NCBI RefSeq assembly: GCF_943192935.1 | Contig: NZ_CALPCI010000001.1 | Location: 186,001-250,000 of the forward strand | From: Limosilactobacillus caecicola | Lineage (GTDB): Bacteria; Bacillota; Bacilli; Lactobacillales; Lactobacillaceae | Length of the DNA: 64,000 bases | Direction: 5' to 3' | In this document: positions 27,519 through 36,404 of the stretch, in pieces | Layout of the letters: each line of letters opens with the position of its first letter | Position numbering within the stretch: position 1 is the stretch's first letter | Translations under genes and position numbers: made by a program | The notes under the pieces: generated by a model | Database searches by the model: none | What the model was told of the DNA's origin: nothing | The model's input: the letters and a program-made list of their open reading frames with translations, nothing else

Positions 27519-28994
27519 ATGGAATGGACTCGTGAACAACGTTACTTACCTTATGACCAACATTCTGCATTAGAATTACTAGAACTCCAGGCCGCTGCGG
27601 ACAATTCACCAGAACAACTTCGTTACCATATCCGTCCGGAATCTGGCCTTCTAAACGACCCCAACGGATTCTCATATTTCAATCACGCTTGGCACGTCTT
27701 CTATCAATCGTTTCCCTTCGGGGCGACTCATGGCTTGAAGTCGTGGATGCATATGCAATCAACCGACCTCGTTCATTGGCATTCCCGTGGTTTAGCACTA
27801 ACTCCCGATAATGAATATGATAGTCATGGTGCTTATTCCGGATCAGCAAAGCAAATTGGTGACCGGCTCTTTCTCATGTATACTGGCAACCACCGTGACG
27901 CTAACTGGAACCGGACGCCTTATCAATTAGGAGCGTGGATGGATCAGAAAAATCAAGTTACCAAACTTGAACAACCACTTTTTCGTAACCCGAATTACAT
28001 CAGCGAACACTTCCGCGATCCCCAACTCCTGGAGCACAACGGTAAATACTATGCACTCCTGGGCGCCCAAGATGCCAAAACGGAAGAAGGCCACTTGGCC
28101 CTTTGGACGAGCGATGACCTAACCAGTGGTTGGCACGATGGCGGTCTTGTCGACTTCACTCCCTACCCAATGGGCTACATGATTGAATGCCCAAACTTGA
28201 TCACCGTGGATGATCAACCAGTCATCATCTTCTGTCCGCAAGGGTTAGAAAAGAAAATTACTGACTACGCGAATATTTATCCGAACACGTACGTCACCGG
28301 CGAACACTTTGACTTTGCTAATGCACGGCTTGAAGGCAGTTCTCAAGTCCCCGTTAACCTTGACGATGGCTTCGATGTCTACGCAACCCAGGCCTTTAAC
28401 GCCCCTGACGGTACTGCCTACGCCATTAGCTGGGTTGGCTTGCCTGACACTAGCTACCCGACTGACAACCAGACGTGGGCCAACTGCTTGAGCCAAGTCA
28501 AAGCGCTCCACTTGAAAGATGGCCACCTTTACCAACAACCGGTTCCCGCCATGAAAAAATTACGCGACGAAAAAGGCGCCACCGTCTTCAGCGATGAGAC
28601 CCAAGTGATTGCCCAGCGGGCTGGTCAGCAATGTGAGTTAGAGATGACCATCACTAACGATCAAGCGGGCATCCTCCATCTGGCAGCGAGTGACGATCTC
28701 CAAACGAGCTTACAAGTGCAATTTGATACGACTAAAGGAACTTTAACGGTTGACCGTACTACAGTCAGCCAAGGCATGGATGAAAAGTTCGGCACGACCC
28801 GGTCCATCAAACTGCCTGGCCATGCAGATTTGAAATTACGAATCTTCTTAGACCATTCACTTGCCGAAATTTTCGTCAACGATGGTGCCCACGTCCTCAC
28901 ACTACGTTACTTTACCGACCAAGCTAATCAGCAAATGAGTTTCAATCATTCCGTCAACGCTACCGGAACCCTGTACCAACTTAAAAATATTTAA
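27519..28994 (+). CDS. scrB: Sucrose-6-phosphate hydrolase (GH32)
   Basis: A 491-residue intracellular GH32 protein. The nucleophile motif LLNDPNG is near residue 45, FRDPQ (transition-state Asp) near 166 and the acid/base motif ECPNL near 223; a C-terminal beta-sandwich follows. It hydrolyses sucrose-6-phosphate to glucose-6-phosphate and fructose. It is transcribed away from the PTS gene from its own strong promoter. No ScrR-type regulator gene is adjacent. Confidence 0.93.
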   Translation: MEWTREQRYLPYDQHSALELLELQAAADNSPEQLRYHIRPESGLLNDPNGFSYFNHAWHVFYQSFPFGATHGLKSWMHMQSTDLVHWHSRGLALTPDNEYDSHGAYSGSAKQIGDRLFLMYTGNHRDANWNRTPYQLGAWMDQKNQVTKLEQPLFRNPNYISEHFRDPQLLEHNGKYYALLGAQDAKTEEGHLALWTSDDLTSGWHDGGLVDFTPYPMGYMIECPNLITVDDQPVIIFCPQGLEKKITDYANIYPNTYVTGEHFDFANARLEGSSQVPVNLDDGFDVYATQAFNAPDGTAYAISWVGLPDTSYPTDNQTWANCLSQVKALHLKDGHLYQQPVPAMKKLRDEKGATVFSDETQVIAQRAGQQCELEMTITNDQAGILHLAASDDLQTSLQVQFDTTKGTLTVDRTTVSQGMDEKFGTTRSIKLPGHADLKLRIFLDHSLAEIFVNDGAHVLTLRYFTDQANQQMSFNHSVNATGTLYQLKNI

Positions 28995-28998
28995 GAAA

Positions 28999-29030
28999 AT
29001 CCACGGCCAGCTAGTTTTCTGGTCGTGGAT
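28999..29030 (+). terminator. Probable terminator after scrB
   Basis: Inverted repeat ATCCACG-G-CCAG / CTGG-T-CGTGGAT with one mismatch, followed by a weak T-rich tail. Confidence 0.6.
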
Positions 29031-29074
29031 TATTTACAATAAAAAAAACAGCCTTTTAAATGGAGGAGCCAATT

Positions 29075-29698
29075 ATGACAACACCGGTCGATCAAGCTAA
29101 CTGGCAATCCGCAATTCACTTCGTCATCAATCGCGCTTTGCCAAGTGATGATTATCAAGTTGTTTGCTTTCACCAATCAAAATCGAGTGAAAGTGTCTAT
29201 GTTGATGTGTTATTAGAAAATTTTCTCTTCCAATTACGGTTTTCCTTTCATGATCATCAGGAAAAAAATCCTGATTTGTATTCATTCAACTTACGTGCTT
29301 TCCCTCATGATCATGCCTTGATTCCGGCAGTGCGACAGATCCTCAGTCGCCGTAGTCAGGGCCTTCGGCTGACCTATGACCACTTTGCCGGCCTTTCGTT
29401 GGTCGAAAAATGGGGGCAGTTCGAAGACTCTCCACTCCATCGTCATGATGACCTCTTTTGGGAAAATCAGCAACCGTTACTCACGAAAAATGGCGCAACC
29501 CAGCAACTAGAATTTTTATGGCAACACCAGTTACTGGTGATTAAGCATACCACCAACCAAGTCTTTCTGTCCGAAAGTGGTGAACACCTGTTAGATTATT
29601 ATTGGGACGTTGCCGACCAATACCTGGAGGATGACGTTTGGGATGATAACCCACGTACTAAGACCCCGAATGAGTTGAAGAATCTTTTACTGATTTAG
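29075..29698 (+). CDS. Hypothetical protein
   Basis: A soluble, acidic protein of 207 residues with no membrane segments, signal peptide or motif that I recognise. It is rich in His, Asp and aromatic residues (for example HRHDDLFWEN). A frame opens at 29060, but that ATG overlaps the GGAGGAG ribosome site, so the ATG at 29075 is preferred. Its 3' end overlaps a small minus-strand frame by 41 bases. Confidence 0.7.
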   Translation: MTTPVDQANWQSAIHFVINRALPSDDYQVVCFHQSKSSESVYVDVLLENFLFQLRFSFHDHQEKNPDLYSFNLRAFPHDHALIPAVRQILSRRSQGLRLTYDHFAGLSLVEKWGQFEDSPLHRHDDLFWENQQPLLTKNGATQQLEFLWQHQLLVIKHTTNQVFLSESGEHLLDYYWDVADQYLEDDVWDDNPRTKTPNELKNLLLI

Positions 29699-29840
29699 CC
29701 TTGGCTTGTTGACGACGTTGATTGGCCTCGTGAATGGCCTTACGACGATCGCCATTGACAAAATCACTTTCCTGCGCAAATAAGTCTAACAGTGCAAAGA
29801 GGTTTCGCCGCAAACTTACTTTAATTTTTGACCAGTTCAT
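29658..29840 (-). CDS. Small basic hypothetical protein (60 aa), convergent overlap
   Basis: A 60-residue frame with a basic, helix-prone sequence (SLRRNLFALLDLFAQESDF, then NGDRRKAIHEANQRRQQAKAK). AAGGGTGA lies 5 bases before the ATG, and the frame fills an otherwise empty interval. It resembles short conserved lactobacillar proteins of unknown function, but I cannot confirm this. The 3' overlap of 41 bases with the preceding gene is tolerable for convergent genes. Confidence 0.45.
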   Translation of the reverse strand: MNWSKIKVSLRRNLFALLDLFAQESDFVNGDRRKAIHEANQRRQQAKAKSVKDSSTHSGS

Positions 29841-29903
29841 TTAAATCACCCTTGAAATCAAATAGCGACCATGGAATCTGCATTCCCCGGCCGCTGTTTT
29901 TAG

Positions 29904-31397
29904 TTAATCTGCCAAAACATTTTTGTGTTCTGCGTATGTGTATAAGGCCCAAGCAATAATGCCAAAGAAAACGGGCCCAAAGGCTGTCCAGAATGCTGTT
30001 GAATATTGGCCTTCGAGAATTGGTTCGACACAGGTGAAGACAATCCCGATCGCAACGACTAACCACACCACGATGGAAACAATCCACGTCGACGTCATAC
30101 TCTTGTAGAAGATAAATGGTCGATCAAGGTCCGCTTTCATCTTAAAGAATGGGAAGGCCCCTACCAAGAACAGGTACGGAGCAGACGAAGAAACGTTCAT
30201 CATATCCGTCAAAATGGTGTAGAACTGGTTGGCAGCATCCCCACCAAAGGAGATGAAGAGGATAATCGCACTTACCAAGATGGCTTGGCACCACATGGCA
30301 AATGATGGCATATTCACATCGTTCATCTTGGTTAACCGCTTTGGTAATAACCGGGAGTCGCAACCTTCAATGAAGGATTTAATTGGTGAATAGACCATAA
30401 CGAAGGCAGCCCCCAAGCCACCTAAGACGTCACTCAAAGCAGTAATTTGGGAGAAAATCCGTCCCAACATGACTGCACCAGAATGGCTCATGCCAAGCCG
30501 AGCACCAACGGTAAGCCCCATGTTATTAATCAACACGTATTCCACATTGGCTAAGTTAACGTTACTCCGGCCAAGTACCTTTTGCCAGTTGGCACTGACC
30601 CCACACAGGAAAATGGCTAAAATATAAATTAATGTCATGATGATCATAGCGATGATCAAAGCCCGTGGGAAGGTCTTTTCCGGTTTGTGCACTGAATCGA
30701 TCACTCCCGCCATTGTTTCCAAACCACCGTATGCAAACAATGCATAAACAATGAAGGAAATAACCGCAATTGGACTCACGAAGGCATGGTTAGGCGATTT
30801 CACCAAACTCATCACTGTGACTGGTTCCGCCAGTTGACCATGGTTCAATGCCCAAAGGAGAAGACTTGCCAGAATGAAGACCACCGAAATTCCCAGAGTA
30901 GCAACCCCACAGACAGAGGCAATTTTGGCAATTTTGTTAATCCCACGAGAAGCAATCCAGGTAACAATGATCATAAAAATGATTTCTAGTAATCCCAGGG
31001 TTTCGTTGGCTGGCAACCCGAAAAGGTGCCAACTCTGGGTCTTATCAGTTCCCGAAATCATTGTGGAAACTGACACCAGAAAGTATTGCGTTGAGGACAC
31101 TAACCAAACAACCCACGCTGCTAGCCAAATAAAGGTCCCGATGAAGGCCGTTTTTTCACTAACTGACCCCCGCAACCAGGAAAAAATCCCCCCTTTAGCA
31201 GCTTTAAATGACGCACCATATTCAGCAAACATTAACGCCGATGGTAAGAAAAAGAGTACCGCCGTCACGATGTACCAAATAATGCTGGCGTACCCCATTT
31301 GGTAAAAGGCGGTTAGTGAATTACTAAAACCAAAGATAGATGAAAAAATCATCAAAACTAACGCACTCAAACCAATTTGGGTGGTTTTTTTATCCAT
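29904..31397 (-). CDS. APC-family amino acid transporter (glutamate/GABA antiporter-like, YjeM type)
   Basis: A membrane protein of 497 residues from the preferred start with about 12-14 helices. Helix 1 carries SSIFGFSNS, and YGGLETMAGVIDSVHKPEKTFPRA (displayed here in part; near residue 235) is characteristic of the YjeM/GadC-like branch. The substrate is an amino acid not readable from sequence. The frame extends to 31451, but a perfect TATAAT lies at 31435-31440 on the minus strand, inside that extension, so translation must begin later. The ATG at 31397 (MDKKTTQ) fits. Confidence 0.8.
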   Translation of the reverse strand: MDKKTTQIGLSALVLMIFSSIFGFSNSLTAFYQMGYASIIWYIVTAVLFFLPSALMFAEYGASFKAAKGGIFSWLRGSVSEKTAFIGTFIWLAAWVVWLVSSTQYFLVSVSTMISGTDKTQSWHLFGLPANETLGLLEIIFMIIVTWIASRGINKIAKIASVCGVATLGISVVFILASLLLWALNHGQLAEPVTVMSLVKSPNHAFVSPIAVISFIVYALFAYGGLETMAGVIDSVHKPEKTFPRALIIAMIIMTLIYILAIFLCGVSANWQKVLGRSNVNLANVEYVLINNMGLTVGARLGMSHSGAVMLGRIFSQITALSDVLGGLGAAFVMVYSPIKSFIEGCDSRLLPKRLTKMNDVNMPSFAMWCQAILVSAIILFISFGGDAANQFYTILTDMMNVSSSAPYLFLVGAFPFFKMKADLDRPFIFYKSMTSTWIVSIVVWLVVAIGIVFTCVEPILEGQYSTAFWTAFGPVFFGIIAWALYTYAEHKNVLAD

Positions 31398-31434
31398 ATC
31401 AAAAACTTCTTTCTTTGAATAATCCTCATAATTA

Positions 31435-31440
31435 TACAAC
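31435..31440 (-). promoter_or_regulatory. -10 box of the APC transporter gene
   Basis: TATAAT on the minus strand about 38 bases before the preferred start. A TGCACA element stands 18 bases upstream as a partial -35. Its position decides against the longer reading frame. Confidence 0.5.
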
Positions 31441-31596
31441 AATTCGCCCATTCATGTGCATATTATTTCAAATTTTTGATTTTATTTCCTAAACTTGGCT
31501 TTTTGTAACCCAATATTCATATTAAATTCACACATCTGGATTGATAATATGATAAGATTTTATATTGTGCAGTTTATAGTGAGGAGGGGACTAGCA

Positions 31597-32502
31597 TTGC
31601 GTGAACCATCACGGCGTGAGTTAAGAGCAGCAAAAAAGCGCAGTAACCGCAAAAAAGCGTGGGGTGTAAGCATCGCATTTATTGTGATGGCCCTCCTTTT
31701 AAACGTTGGTTTGATTTACCAAAATCACAACCCCCTCACTCAAAACAAATCGAGCAACCCGACTAAAACCGTCCTGAACCTCTTTAAGTCCAGTAGTATC
31801 AGTAGCCGGTTAAAGAAGGCTTGGAAAGCAGATTTAGCTGATTCCGATAGCAACGTCTCGATTGCCGTCTACTCCACTAAAACTGGTGACACCTACACCT
31901 ACAATACAACGCCTGGCCACAAATACCATATGGCAAGTACCGTTAAGGTTTCCGTCCTGGCGGGGGTGCTTTTGAAAAACGATGGGGATTTAGACTCTGA
32001 GGGGCGCGACTATGCTAAGGCCATGATTGAAAATTCCGATAATGACTCTACTACTGCCCTGATTGATAATTACCTCGGTGGAACTGATGGCCTGCAGGAT
32101 ACCTTCAACCAATTTCAAATGACGAATACTCATGCAGAATCAGCCTGGGGAATGACAACCACCACCCCAGCGGACCAGGTGAAATTACTCAACAACATTT
32201 TTATGAGTTCTAATAAATTAACCAGCTCAGAACAAAGCTACATTAAATCACTGATGTCCAACGTCGAAAGCGATCAAAATTGGGGAATCTCAGCCGGCAG
32301 TAATGACTTTGCCATAAAAAATGGCTGGCTCAACCAGGATGATTCCACCAAATGGATCGTCAATAGTATTGGCTATATTAAGGGTAGCAATAATAATAAC
32401 TACACCATTGCTGTTTATACCGATGATAATTCCACCATGAATTCCGGTGAAAAATTGATTGAAAAGCTCGCTCGTTCCACCAAAAAAGTCCTTGATAATT
32501 AA
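31597..32502 (+). CDS. Class A beta-lactamase-fold serine hydrolase, membrane anchored
   Basis: 301 residues from a TTG start at 31597 that has GAGGAGGGG 7 bases upstream; the frame itself is open from 31495 but the upstream part has no ribosome site. A basic N-terminus (RRELRAAKKRSNRKK) precedes one membrane helix, so the rest faces outside. Active-site motifs are SxxK (STVK near residue 118), SDN (near 147) and KNG in place of KTG (near 240). Such proteins in lactobacilli may be inactive lactamases or peptidoglycan-related hydrolases; resistance should not be assumed. Repeat copy 2 abuts its stop codon. Confidence 0.82.
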   Translation: MREPSRRELRAAKKRSNRKKAWGVSIAFIVMALLLNVGLIYQNHNPLTQNKSSNPTKTVLNLFKSSSISSRLKKAWKADLADSDSNVSIAVYSTKTGDTYTYNTTPGHKYHMASTVKVSVLAGVLLKNDGDLDSEGRDYAKAMIENSDNDSTTALIDNYLGGTDGLQDTFNQFQMTNTHAESAWGMTTTTPADQVKLLNNIFMSSNKLTSSEQSYIKSLMSNVESDQNWGISAGSNDFAIKNGWLNQDDSTKWIVNSIGYIKGSNNNNYTIAVYTDDNSTMNSGEKLIEKLARSTKKVLDN

Positions 32503-32673
32503 ACATAATCCCTGAAAGATAGCTGTAACACGAACAGCGCAGTACAACAATGGGCTCCAACATCCGGTAAAACCGAATGCTGGAGCCCTATTGTTGCTTT
32601 CCCGCAAGGGGACTAGCTACGCGTCGACGGGGGCGTTAATACGAAGTCGGAAACGACTTCTGTAACGATCCCT
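32503..32673 (+). repeat. Intergenic structured repeat, copy 2 (with extra 30 bases between hairpins)
   Basis: Begins directly at the stop codon of the serine hydrolase gene and ends at the stop codon of the convergent lipase-like gene. The core is nearly identical to copy 1. Between the two hairpins it carries an additional segment (CCCGCAAGGGG and following) missing from copy 1. Last arm reads TAACGATCCC, one base different from copy 1. Confidence 0.85.
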
Positions 32674-33625
32674 ATTTTGATAATAATTTTAGCCAGGCCG
32701 AATCGCCAAACTTCGGTAAACCTTGTGACCACGCCAGTTTAGTGGTGATCATTCCCCTTTGCTTGTCTAGCAATTCCTTAATGACGGCAAGTTGTTCTCG
32801 TTGTCGCCTAGTGAGCTGACGGTGAGTCTGATATAATTGACGACCACTCGCTCGCCAGCGTTGATCCACCTCAGCCCGCTGCAAAAATGGTTGGTCTAAC
32901 GGTCGTTCCCTTAACTGTCCAGTAGAAGTAAATTGGTACCCACCCCACATGTGTTGGGGAATCGGTGGTAACCGTTTGCTAACTAAGTAATGCAATTTAC
33001 CAACTAAGTGCCGTCCGTCGACATACCCGACCGTCACCGGGTCATAAACATCAACGTAATTGTGCACCTTATGTTTAAACTTTCGCACGTGGTGCCGCTC
33101 CCGACGATTCAATAGCCAAAATAGGTTTGGCCCTTCGTAAATATCAGCACGCTTAACCTGCCCAATGTGGTGGCAATGACTCAGTGCATATTGAATATTC
33201 ATCGCCCCAAGTGAGTGACCATAAAGGTAAAATTGCGCATTTGGTTCCTGTTTAAGAAGTCGGTTTAAATACCGCGCAGCGGTTCTTAGCTGGCCCGGAA
33301 CAGTGATTTGATGAGTGAATAATGACCACCCCACCGGAAAGTTAGTCGCGAACCATTCATTATTCCAAGTTTCTGGAGTCCCATTCGAAATCCCCGACGA
33401 TCCTTTGAATAACAGGGTATATTCACGATGAAGTCGGTTACGAATAATAAAAACTTGCAAACCATCAGTAGTGGTGATGTGTTCTTGGACTGTACCAAAG
33501 AACTGATCACTGATTTGAACCCGGTCACCCACCAATAAAGTTTGGTACTCCAACTTAGCAACTGCTACCCGTTGGTAATCCGTCAGCTGCCGGTTAGTTA
33601 GTCGTGGCTTAACGGAGATTTTCAT
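32672..33625 (-). CDS. Lipase-like alpha/beta-hydrolase
   Basis: A 317-residue protein with the lipase nucleophile elbow YGHSLGAMN near residue 150 and class-3-lipase-like surroundings (LLFKGSSG upstream, DVYDPVTVGY downstream with a candidate catalytic Asp). No signal peptide. The C-terminal 100 residues are basic and rich in Gln and Arg. Substrate unknown. Its start overlaps the end of the next minus-strand gene by 17 bases, so the two are one transcript. Confidence 0.75.
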   Translation of the reverse strand: MKISVKPRLTNRQLTDYQRVAVAKLEYQTLLVGDRVQISDQFFGTVQEHITTTDGLQVFIIRNRLHREYTLLFKGSSGISNGTPETWNNEWFATNFPVGWSLFTHQITVPGQLRTAARYLNRLLKQEPNAQFYLYGHSLGAMNIQYALSHCHHIGQVKRADIYEGPNLFWLLNRRERHHVRKFKHKVHNYVDVYDPVTVGYVDGRHLVGKLHYLVSKRLPPIPQHMWGGYQFTSTGQLRERPLDQPFLQRAEVDQRWRASGRQLYQTHRQLTRRQREQLAVIKELLDKQRGMITTKLAWSQGLPKFGDSAWLKLLSK

Positions 33626-34175
33626 TCAACATCCGGACTCCCTCAGTATTTAATTCTTTCCCCATTTTCGGTACGATCGTGAGATGACCATCAAGTAACC
33701 GATTCTTCAAATCCAGAGCTACCTGCTTATTTTTGCGGTCCTGGTCTCCAGTAAAGATGAAAGTTGCACCCTGAATATGCATCAGTTTCTTAGTCAAATC
33801 CACGTTCACGAGCGATTTCTTTAGTGTCTTATACTGTACGTTGTCAATTGGTCGCGAACCAAACACCCCGGTCCGCAAAAGGGAATTCGTTGCCTGGTAA
33901 TGTGGTCTGACTAATAGTAGCCGGTCGAGGCGGCCCAGCAAGTCCACTGACGCCCGTAACGCAACCAAGGCACCAAAGTCTTCCCCAGCTAGAATCACTG
34001 GTTGTGGCGCTTGCTTAACGACTTCCACGACCGCTTGAACTAGGTATTCAAACGTATATTCTGGCAGCTCAAACTGGTGATAATCAATGATTTGCAAATC
34101 ACGGTGGCCTGGCGAAACTTGTTGCCACATTGATGAATCATGGTTAAAAGCTGGTAAAACAATGACGGTTCCCAT
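33609..34175 (-). CDS. Small alpha/beta-hydrolase-fold protein with GEDFG at the nucleophile elbow
   Basis: 188 residues from the ATG at 34175, which has AAAAGGGG upstream; the longer frame to 34328 lacks a ribosome site. The fold pattern is visible (VIVLPAFNHDSSMW oxyanion-like strand, VILAGEDFGALVAL elbow, FIFTGDQDRK acid loop). The elbow has Asp where Ser is usual, and no His is present in the last 50 residues, so ordinary esterase chemistry is unlikely. It may be a non-catalytic or divergent member. It overlaps the lipase-like gene. Confidence 0.65.
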   Translation of the reverse strand: MGTVIVLPAFNHDSSMWQQVSPGHRDLQIIDYHQFELPEYTFEYLVQAVVEVVKQAPQPVILAGEDFGALVALRASVDLLGRLDRLLLVRPHYQATNSLLRTGVFGSRPIDNVQYKTLKKSLVNVDLTKKLMHIQGATFIFTGDQDRKNKQVALDLKNRLLDGHLTIVPKMGKELNTEGVRMLNENLR

Positions 34176-34296
34176 ACACATTCCCCTTTTGAATTCTTTA
34201 TGTTTAATTTTACCACGTTCAAACAAACGAAAAGGGCGTGGCGCCAAAGTCACAAATGACTTCAACGTCACGTCCCCGATTTGCACATAACGCGAT

Positions 34297-34818
34297 TTAG
34301 AATGCTGCCACAATGGCAGTAATCCCAATCAAAATTAAGAAAGCAGAAATCAGCCAAACCAAAGTTACAGCAGAAAGAACTGGGTTAAATAACAGGACCA
34401 CTCCTAGGACAATTCCTAAGATGTTCAAAATGATTAATAACCAGTAGTAACCCTTACCAAATTGACGGTAAAAGTTGGCAACTTGTAATTGACCAATACT
34501 ATCAATAATGAACCAGAAGGCAAACAGGTAGGCAATCGTCAAGACACCAACGCCATGGAAAAACAGGAAAATTAATCCCAGGATGATGTCTAAAATAGCC
34601 ATTACCAACAACCAAACGGACTTATGGTTCAAAAGGCTATCAACGGTTTGCCGCAACCAAATTTCGTAGATTCCCTTTAAAATGGCCCCAATCCCAAACA
34701 AGATTGAAACAAATTTTAAGGTCGTATCCATATGGTACATTGCCACGAAACCTAAAACAACAAAGAGGACCCCTAAAATAAAGGCCGCCCAATCAAAACG
34801 TTTTTTCACGTTACTCAT
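34297..34818 (-). CDS. DUF308 (HdeD-like) membrane protein
   Basis: A 173-residue protein with six membrane helices in three similar hairpins, as in HdeD-like DUF308 proteins (FILGVLFVVLGFVAM; LLVMAILDIILGLIFL; LLIILNILGIVLGVVLL). HdeD is linked with acid resistance in E. coli, but the function in Firmicutes is unknown. AAAGGAAG precedes the ATG. Confidence 0.82.
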   Translation of the reverse strand: MSNVKKRFDWAAFILGVLFVVLGFVAMYHMDTTLKFVSILFGIGAILKGIYEIWLRQTVDSLLNHKSVWLLVMAILDIILGLIFLFFHGVGVLTIAYLFAFWFIIDSIGQLQVANFYRQFGKGYYWLLIILNILGIVLGVVLLFNPVLSAVTLVWLISAFLILIGITAIVAAF

Positions 34819-34879
34819 TCTCTAACTTCCTTTCTTTCAAACATCATTTATAAATAAGTGCGGGTCTAGTTTAACAAAT

Positions 34880-35707
34880 TTACAAATCGATGTCTAATTC
34901 GATCGGGGCGTGATCACGCCGTTGACCGGTATCAATCATTGAGGAATTTGTAACGGCGTCGGCCAGCCGGTTACTTACTAACCAGTAGTCAATTCTCCAG
35001 CCTGAGTTATTCTGTTTACTAGTAATGACCCGTTGGGCCCACCAAGAGTAAGCCCCCGTTTTTTCTGGATGCAGGTGGCGGAAAGTATCCGTAAATCCAG
35101 CCTGGAGAAGTTTAGTAAAGTGTTCCCGCTCTTCATCCGTGTAACCAGCCGAATGGTGGTTATTTTCGGGATGGGCAAGGTCGATCGGCTCATGGGCAAC
35201 ATTAAAGTCACCACTGGCAATGACTGGTTTGGTCTGGTCCAACCGGTGTAAATATTGCCGGTATTGGTCATCCCAGGCTTGCCGTTCCGCCAGCCGTTTT
35301 AATCCGGAACCAGAATTGGGCGTATAGACTTCCGTGACATAAAACTCTGGAAATTCGAGGGTAATCATGCGGCCTTCCTGGTCCATCGGTTCCGGTGCAC
35401 CAATTTCTGGATAGCTAACCGTCGGGTGATAGGCGGCCTTGTATAAATACATCGTTCCTGCATAACCCTTCCGCGCCGGTTCGACCGAGCTGCGCCACAC
35501 CACTTCATAATCAGGAAAAATTTCGTTCAAAGCAGCCAGATGCTTTTTAGTCGGCCCATTTTTTGAAAGCTTAGTCTCTTGAATGGCAACCATGTCCGGT
35601 TGCAGCGCCGCAATTTGGTGTAATACTTCCCGGGTTTCTCCGGCCCGGGTTGACGTTCCCGTCAAAGCCGCATTAATTGAATCAATGTTCCAAGAAATAA
35701 ATTTCAT
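34880..35707 (-). CDS. Exodeoxyribonuclease III / AP endonuclease
   Basis: A 275-residue member of the exonuclease-endonuclease-phosphatase fold. Motifs: WNIDSINA at the start, IQETKL (metal-binding Glu) near 43, GDFNVAHEPIDL near 165 and DHAPI (catalytic His) near 265. It cuts the DNA backbone at abasic sites after a glycosylase has acted. The gap to the downstream PepSY-domain gene is 14 bases on the same strand. Confidence 0.9.
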   Translation of the reverse strand: MKFISWNIDSINAALTGTSTRAGETREVLHQIAALQPDMVAIQETKLSKNGPTKKHLAALNEIFPDYEVVWRSSVEPARKGYAGTMYLYKAAYHPTVSYPEIGAPEPMDQEGRMITLEFPEFYVTEVYTPNSGSGLKRLAERQAWDDQYRQYLHRLDQTKPVIASGDFNVAHEPIDLAHPENNHHSAGYTDEEREHFTKLLQAGFTDTFRHLHPEKTGAYSWWAQRVITSKQNNSGWRIDYWLVSNRLADAVTNSSMIDTGQRRDHAPIELDIDL

Positions 35708-35721
35708 GATTTTGTCTCCGT

Positions 35722-36267
35722 TTAGTCATCCTGTTCAGTATGTAAAACCTTACCGTTTTGGGCATTGATGACAACTTCAGTCTCGTGGCGGCCTTTTTGA
35801 ACAACTACTTCCCACACTGCTTGGCCATTCTCATGATCCAATGTCCATTCAATACCTTTGCTTCCCTTGACTGCTTTAGTTGCCACCTGGTTCGCTTTCT
35901 TGCGATTAATTAACTTACTAAAGTCCAAACGTTGGTTTTGGTCGTCACTTTCGAGACGATCACTACTGGTCTTAATCACTTTTCCGGTCTTCGCATTGAT
36001 ATCCATTGACCGTTCCTTAGACTGGTCGTAACCCTCAATTTCGTACCGATATTGGCCAAATTTCTTTTCTAAGGTCAGACTAGTAACTTGGGCATTCGCA
36101 TAACGCTTTTGGAATTTCTTGACTGCGGCCTGTTCATCCATTTTAATTTGTGACGCACTGGCCTGGATAACTGGGCTGGTAGTGTTAGTCAATAGGACGC
36201 CACTGCCGATGCTTCCAATCATTAAACTAACTGCTGCCAACGTTAACGTCCGCTTTTTAATCTTCAT
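35722..36267 (-). CDS. Exported protein with two PepSY-like domains
   Basis: A 181-residue protein with a signal peptide (KIKKRTLTLAAVSLMIG, residues 2-18, then an Ala/Ser-rich cleavage area near 38). Two repeats follow the PepSY pattern: ITAEAAVKKF-like helix then Y.YEIEGYD...INAKTGKV, and again ..VWEVVVQKG...INAQNGKV. PepSY domains often act as inhibitors or modulators of extracellular peptidases; no protease is adjacent. Function unknown. Confidence 0.8.
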   Translation of the reverse strand: MKIKKRTLTLAAVSLMIGSIGSGVLLTNTTSPVIQASASQIKMDEQAAVKKFQKRYANAQVTSLTLEKKFGQYRYEIEGYDQSKERSMDINAKTGKVIKTSSDRLESDDQNQRLDFSKLINRKKANQVATKAVKGSKGIEWTLDHENGQAVWEVVVQKGRHETEVVINAQNGKVLHTEQDD

Positions 36268-36339
36268 TTGAACTTTCTACTCACTTTCTTTAGCTTAGCT
36301 TACATCTCTTTTATTATACCGTTTACCCGAAAATAAATA

Positions 36340-36369
36340 AAACAGACTAACCAACGTTAGCCTGTTTTA
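36340..36369 (-). terminator. Terminator after the maltose operon
   Basis: Inverted repeat AAAACAG-x-CTAA / TTAG-x-CTGTTTT with one mismatch and a six-base loop, between pgmB and the PepSY gene. Confidence 0.7.
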
Positions 36370-36404
36370 CAGTGATTTGAATGATGAGTGAATCAGATTA
36401 CAGA

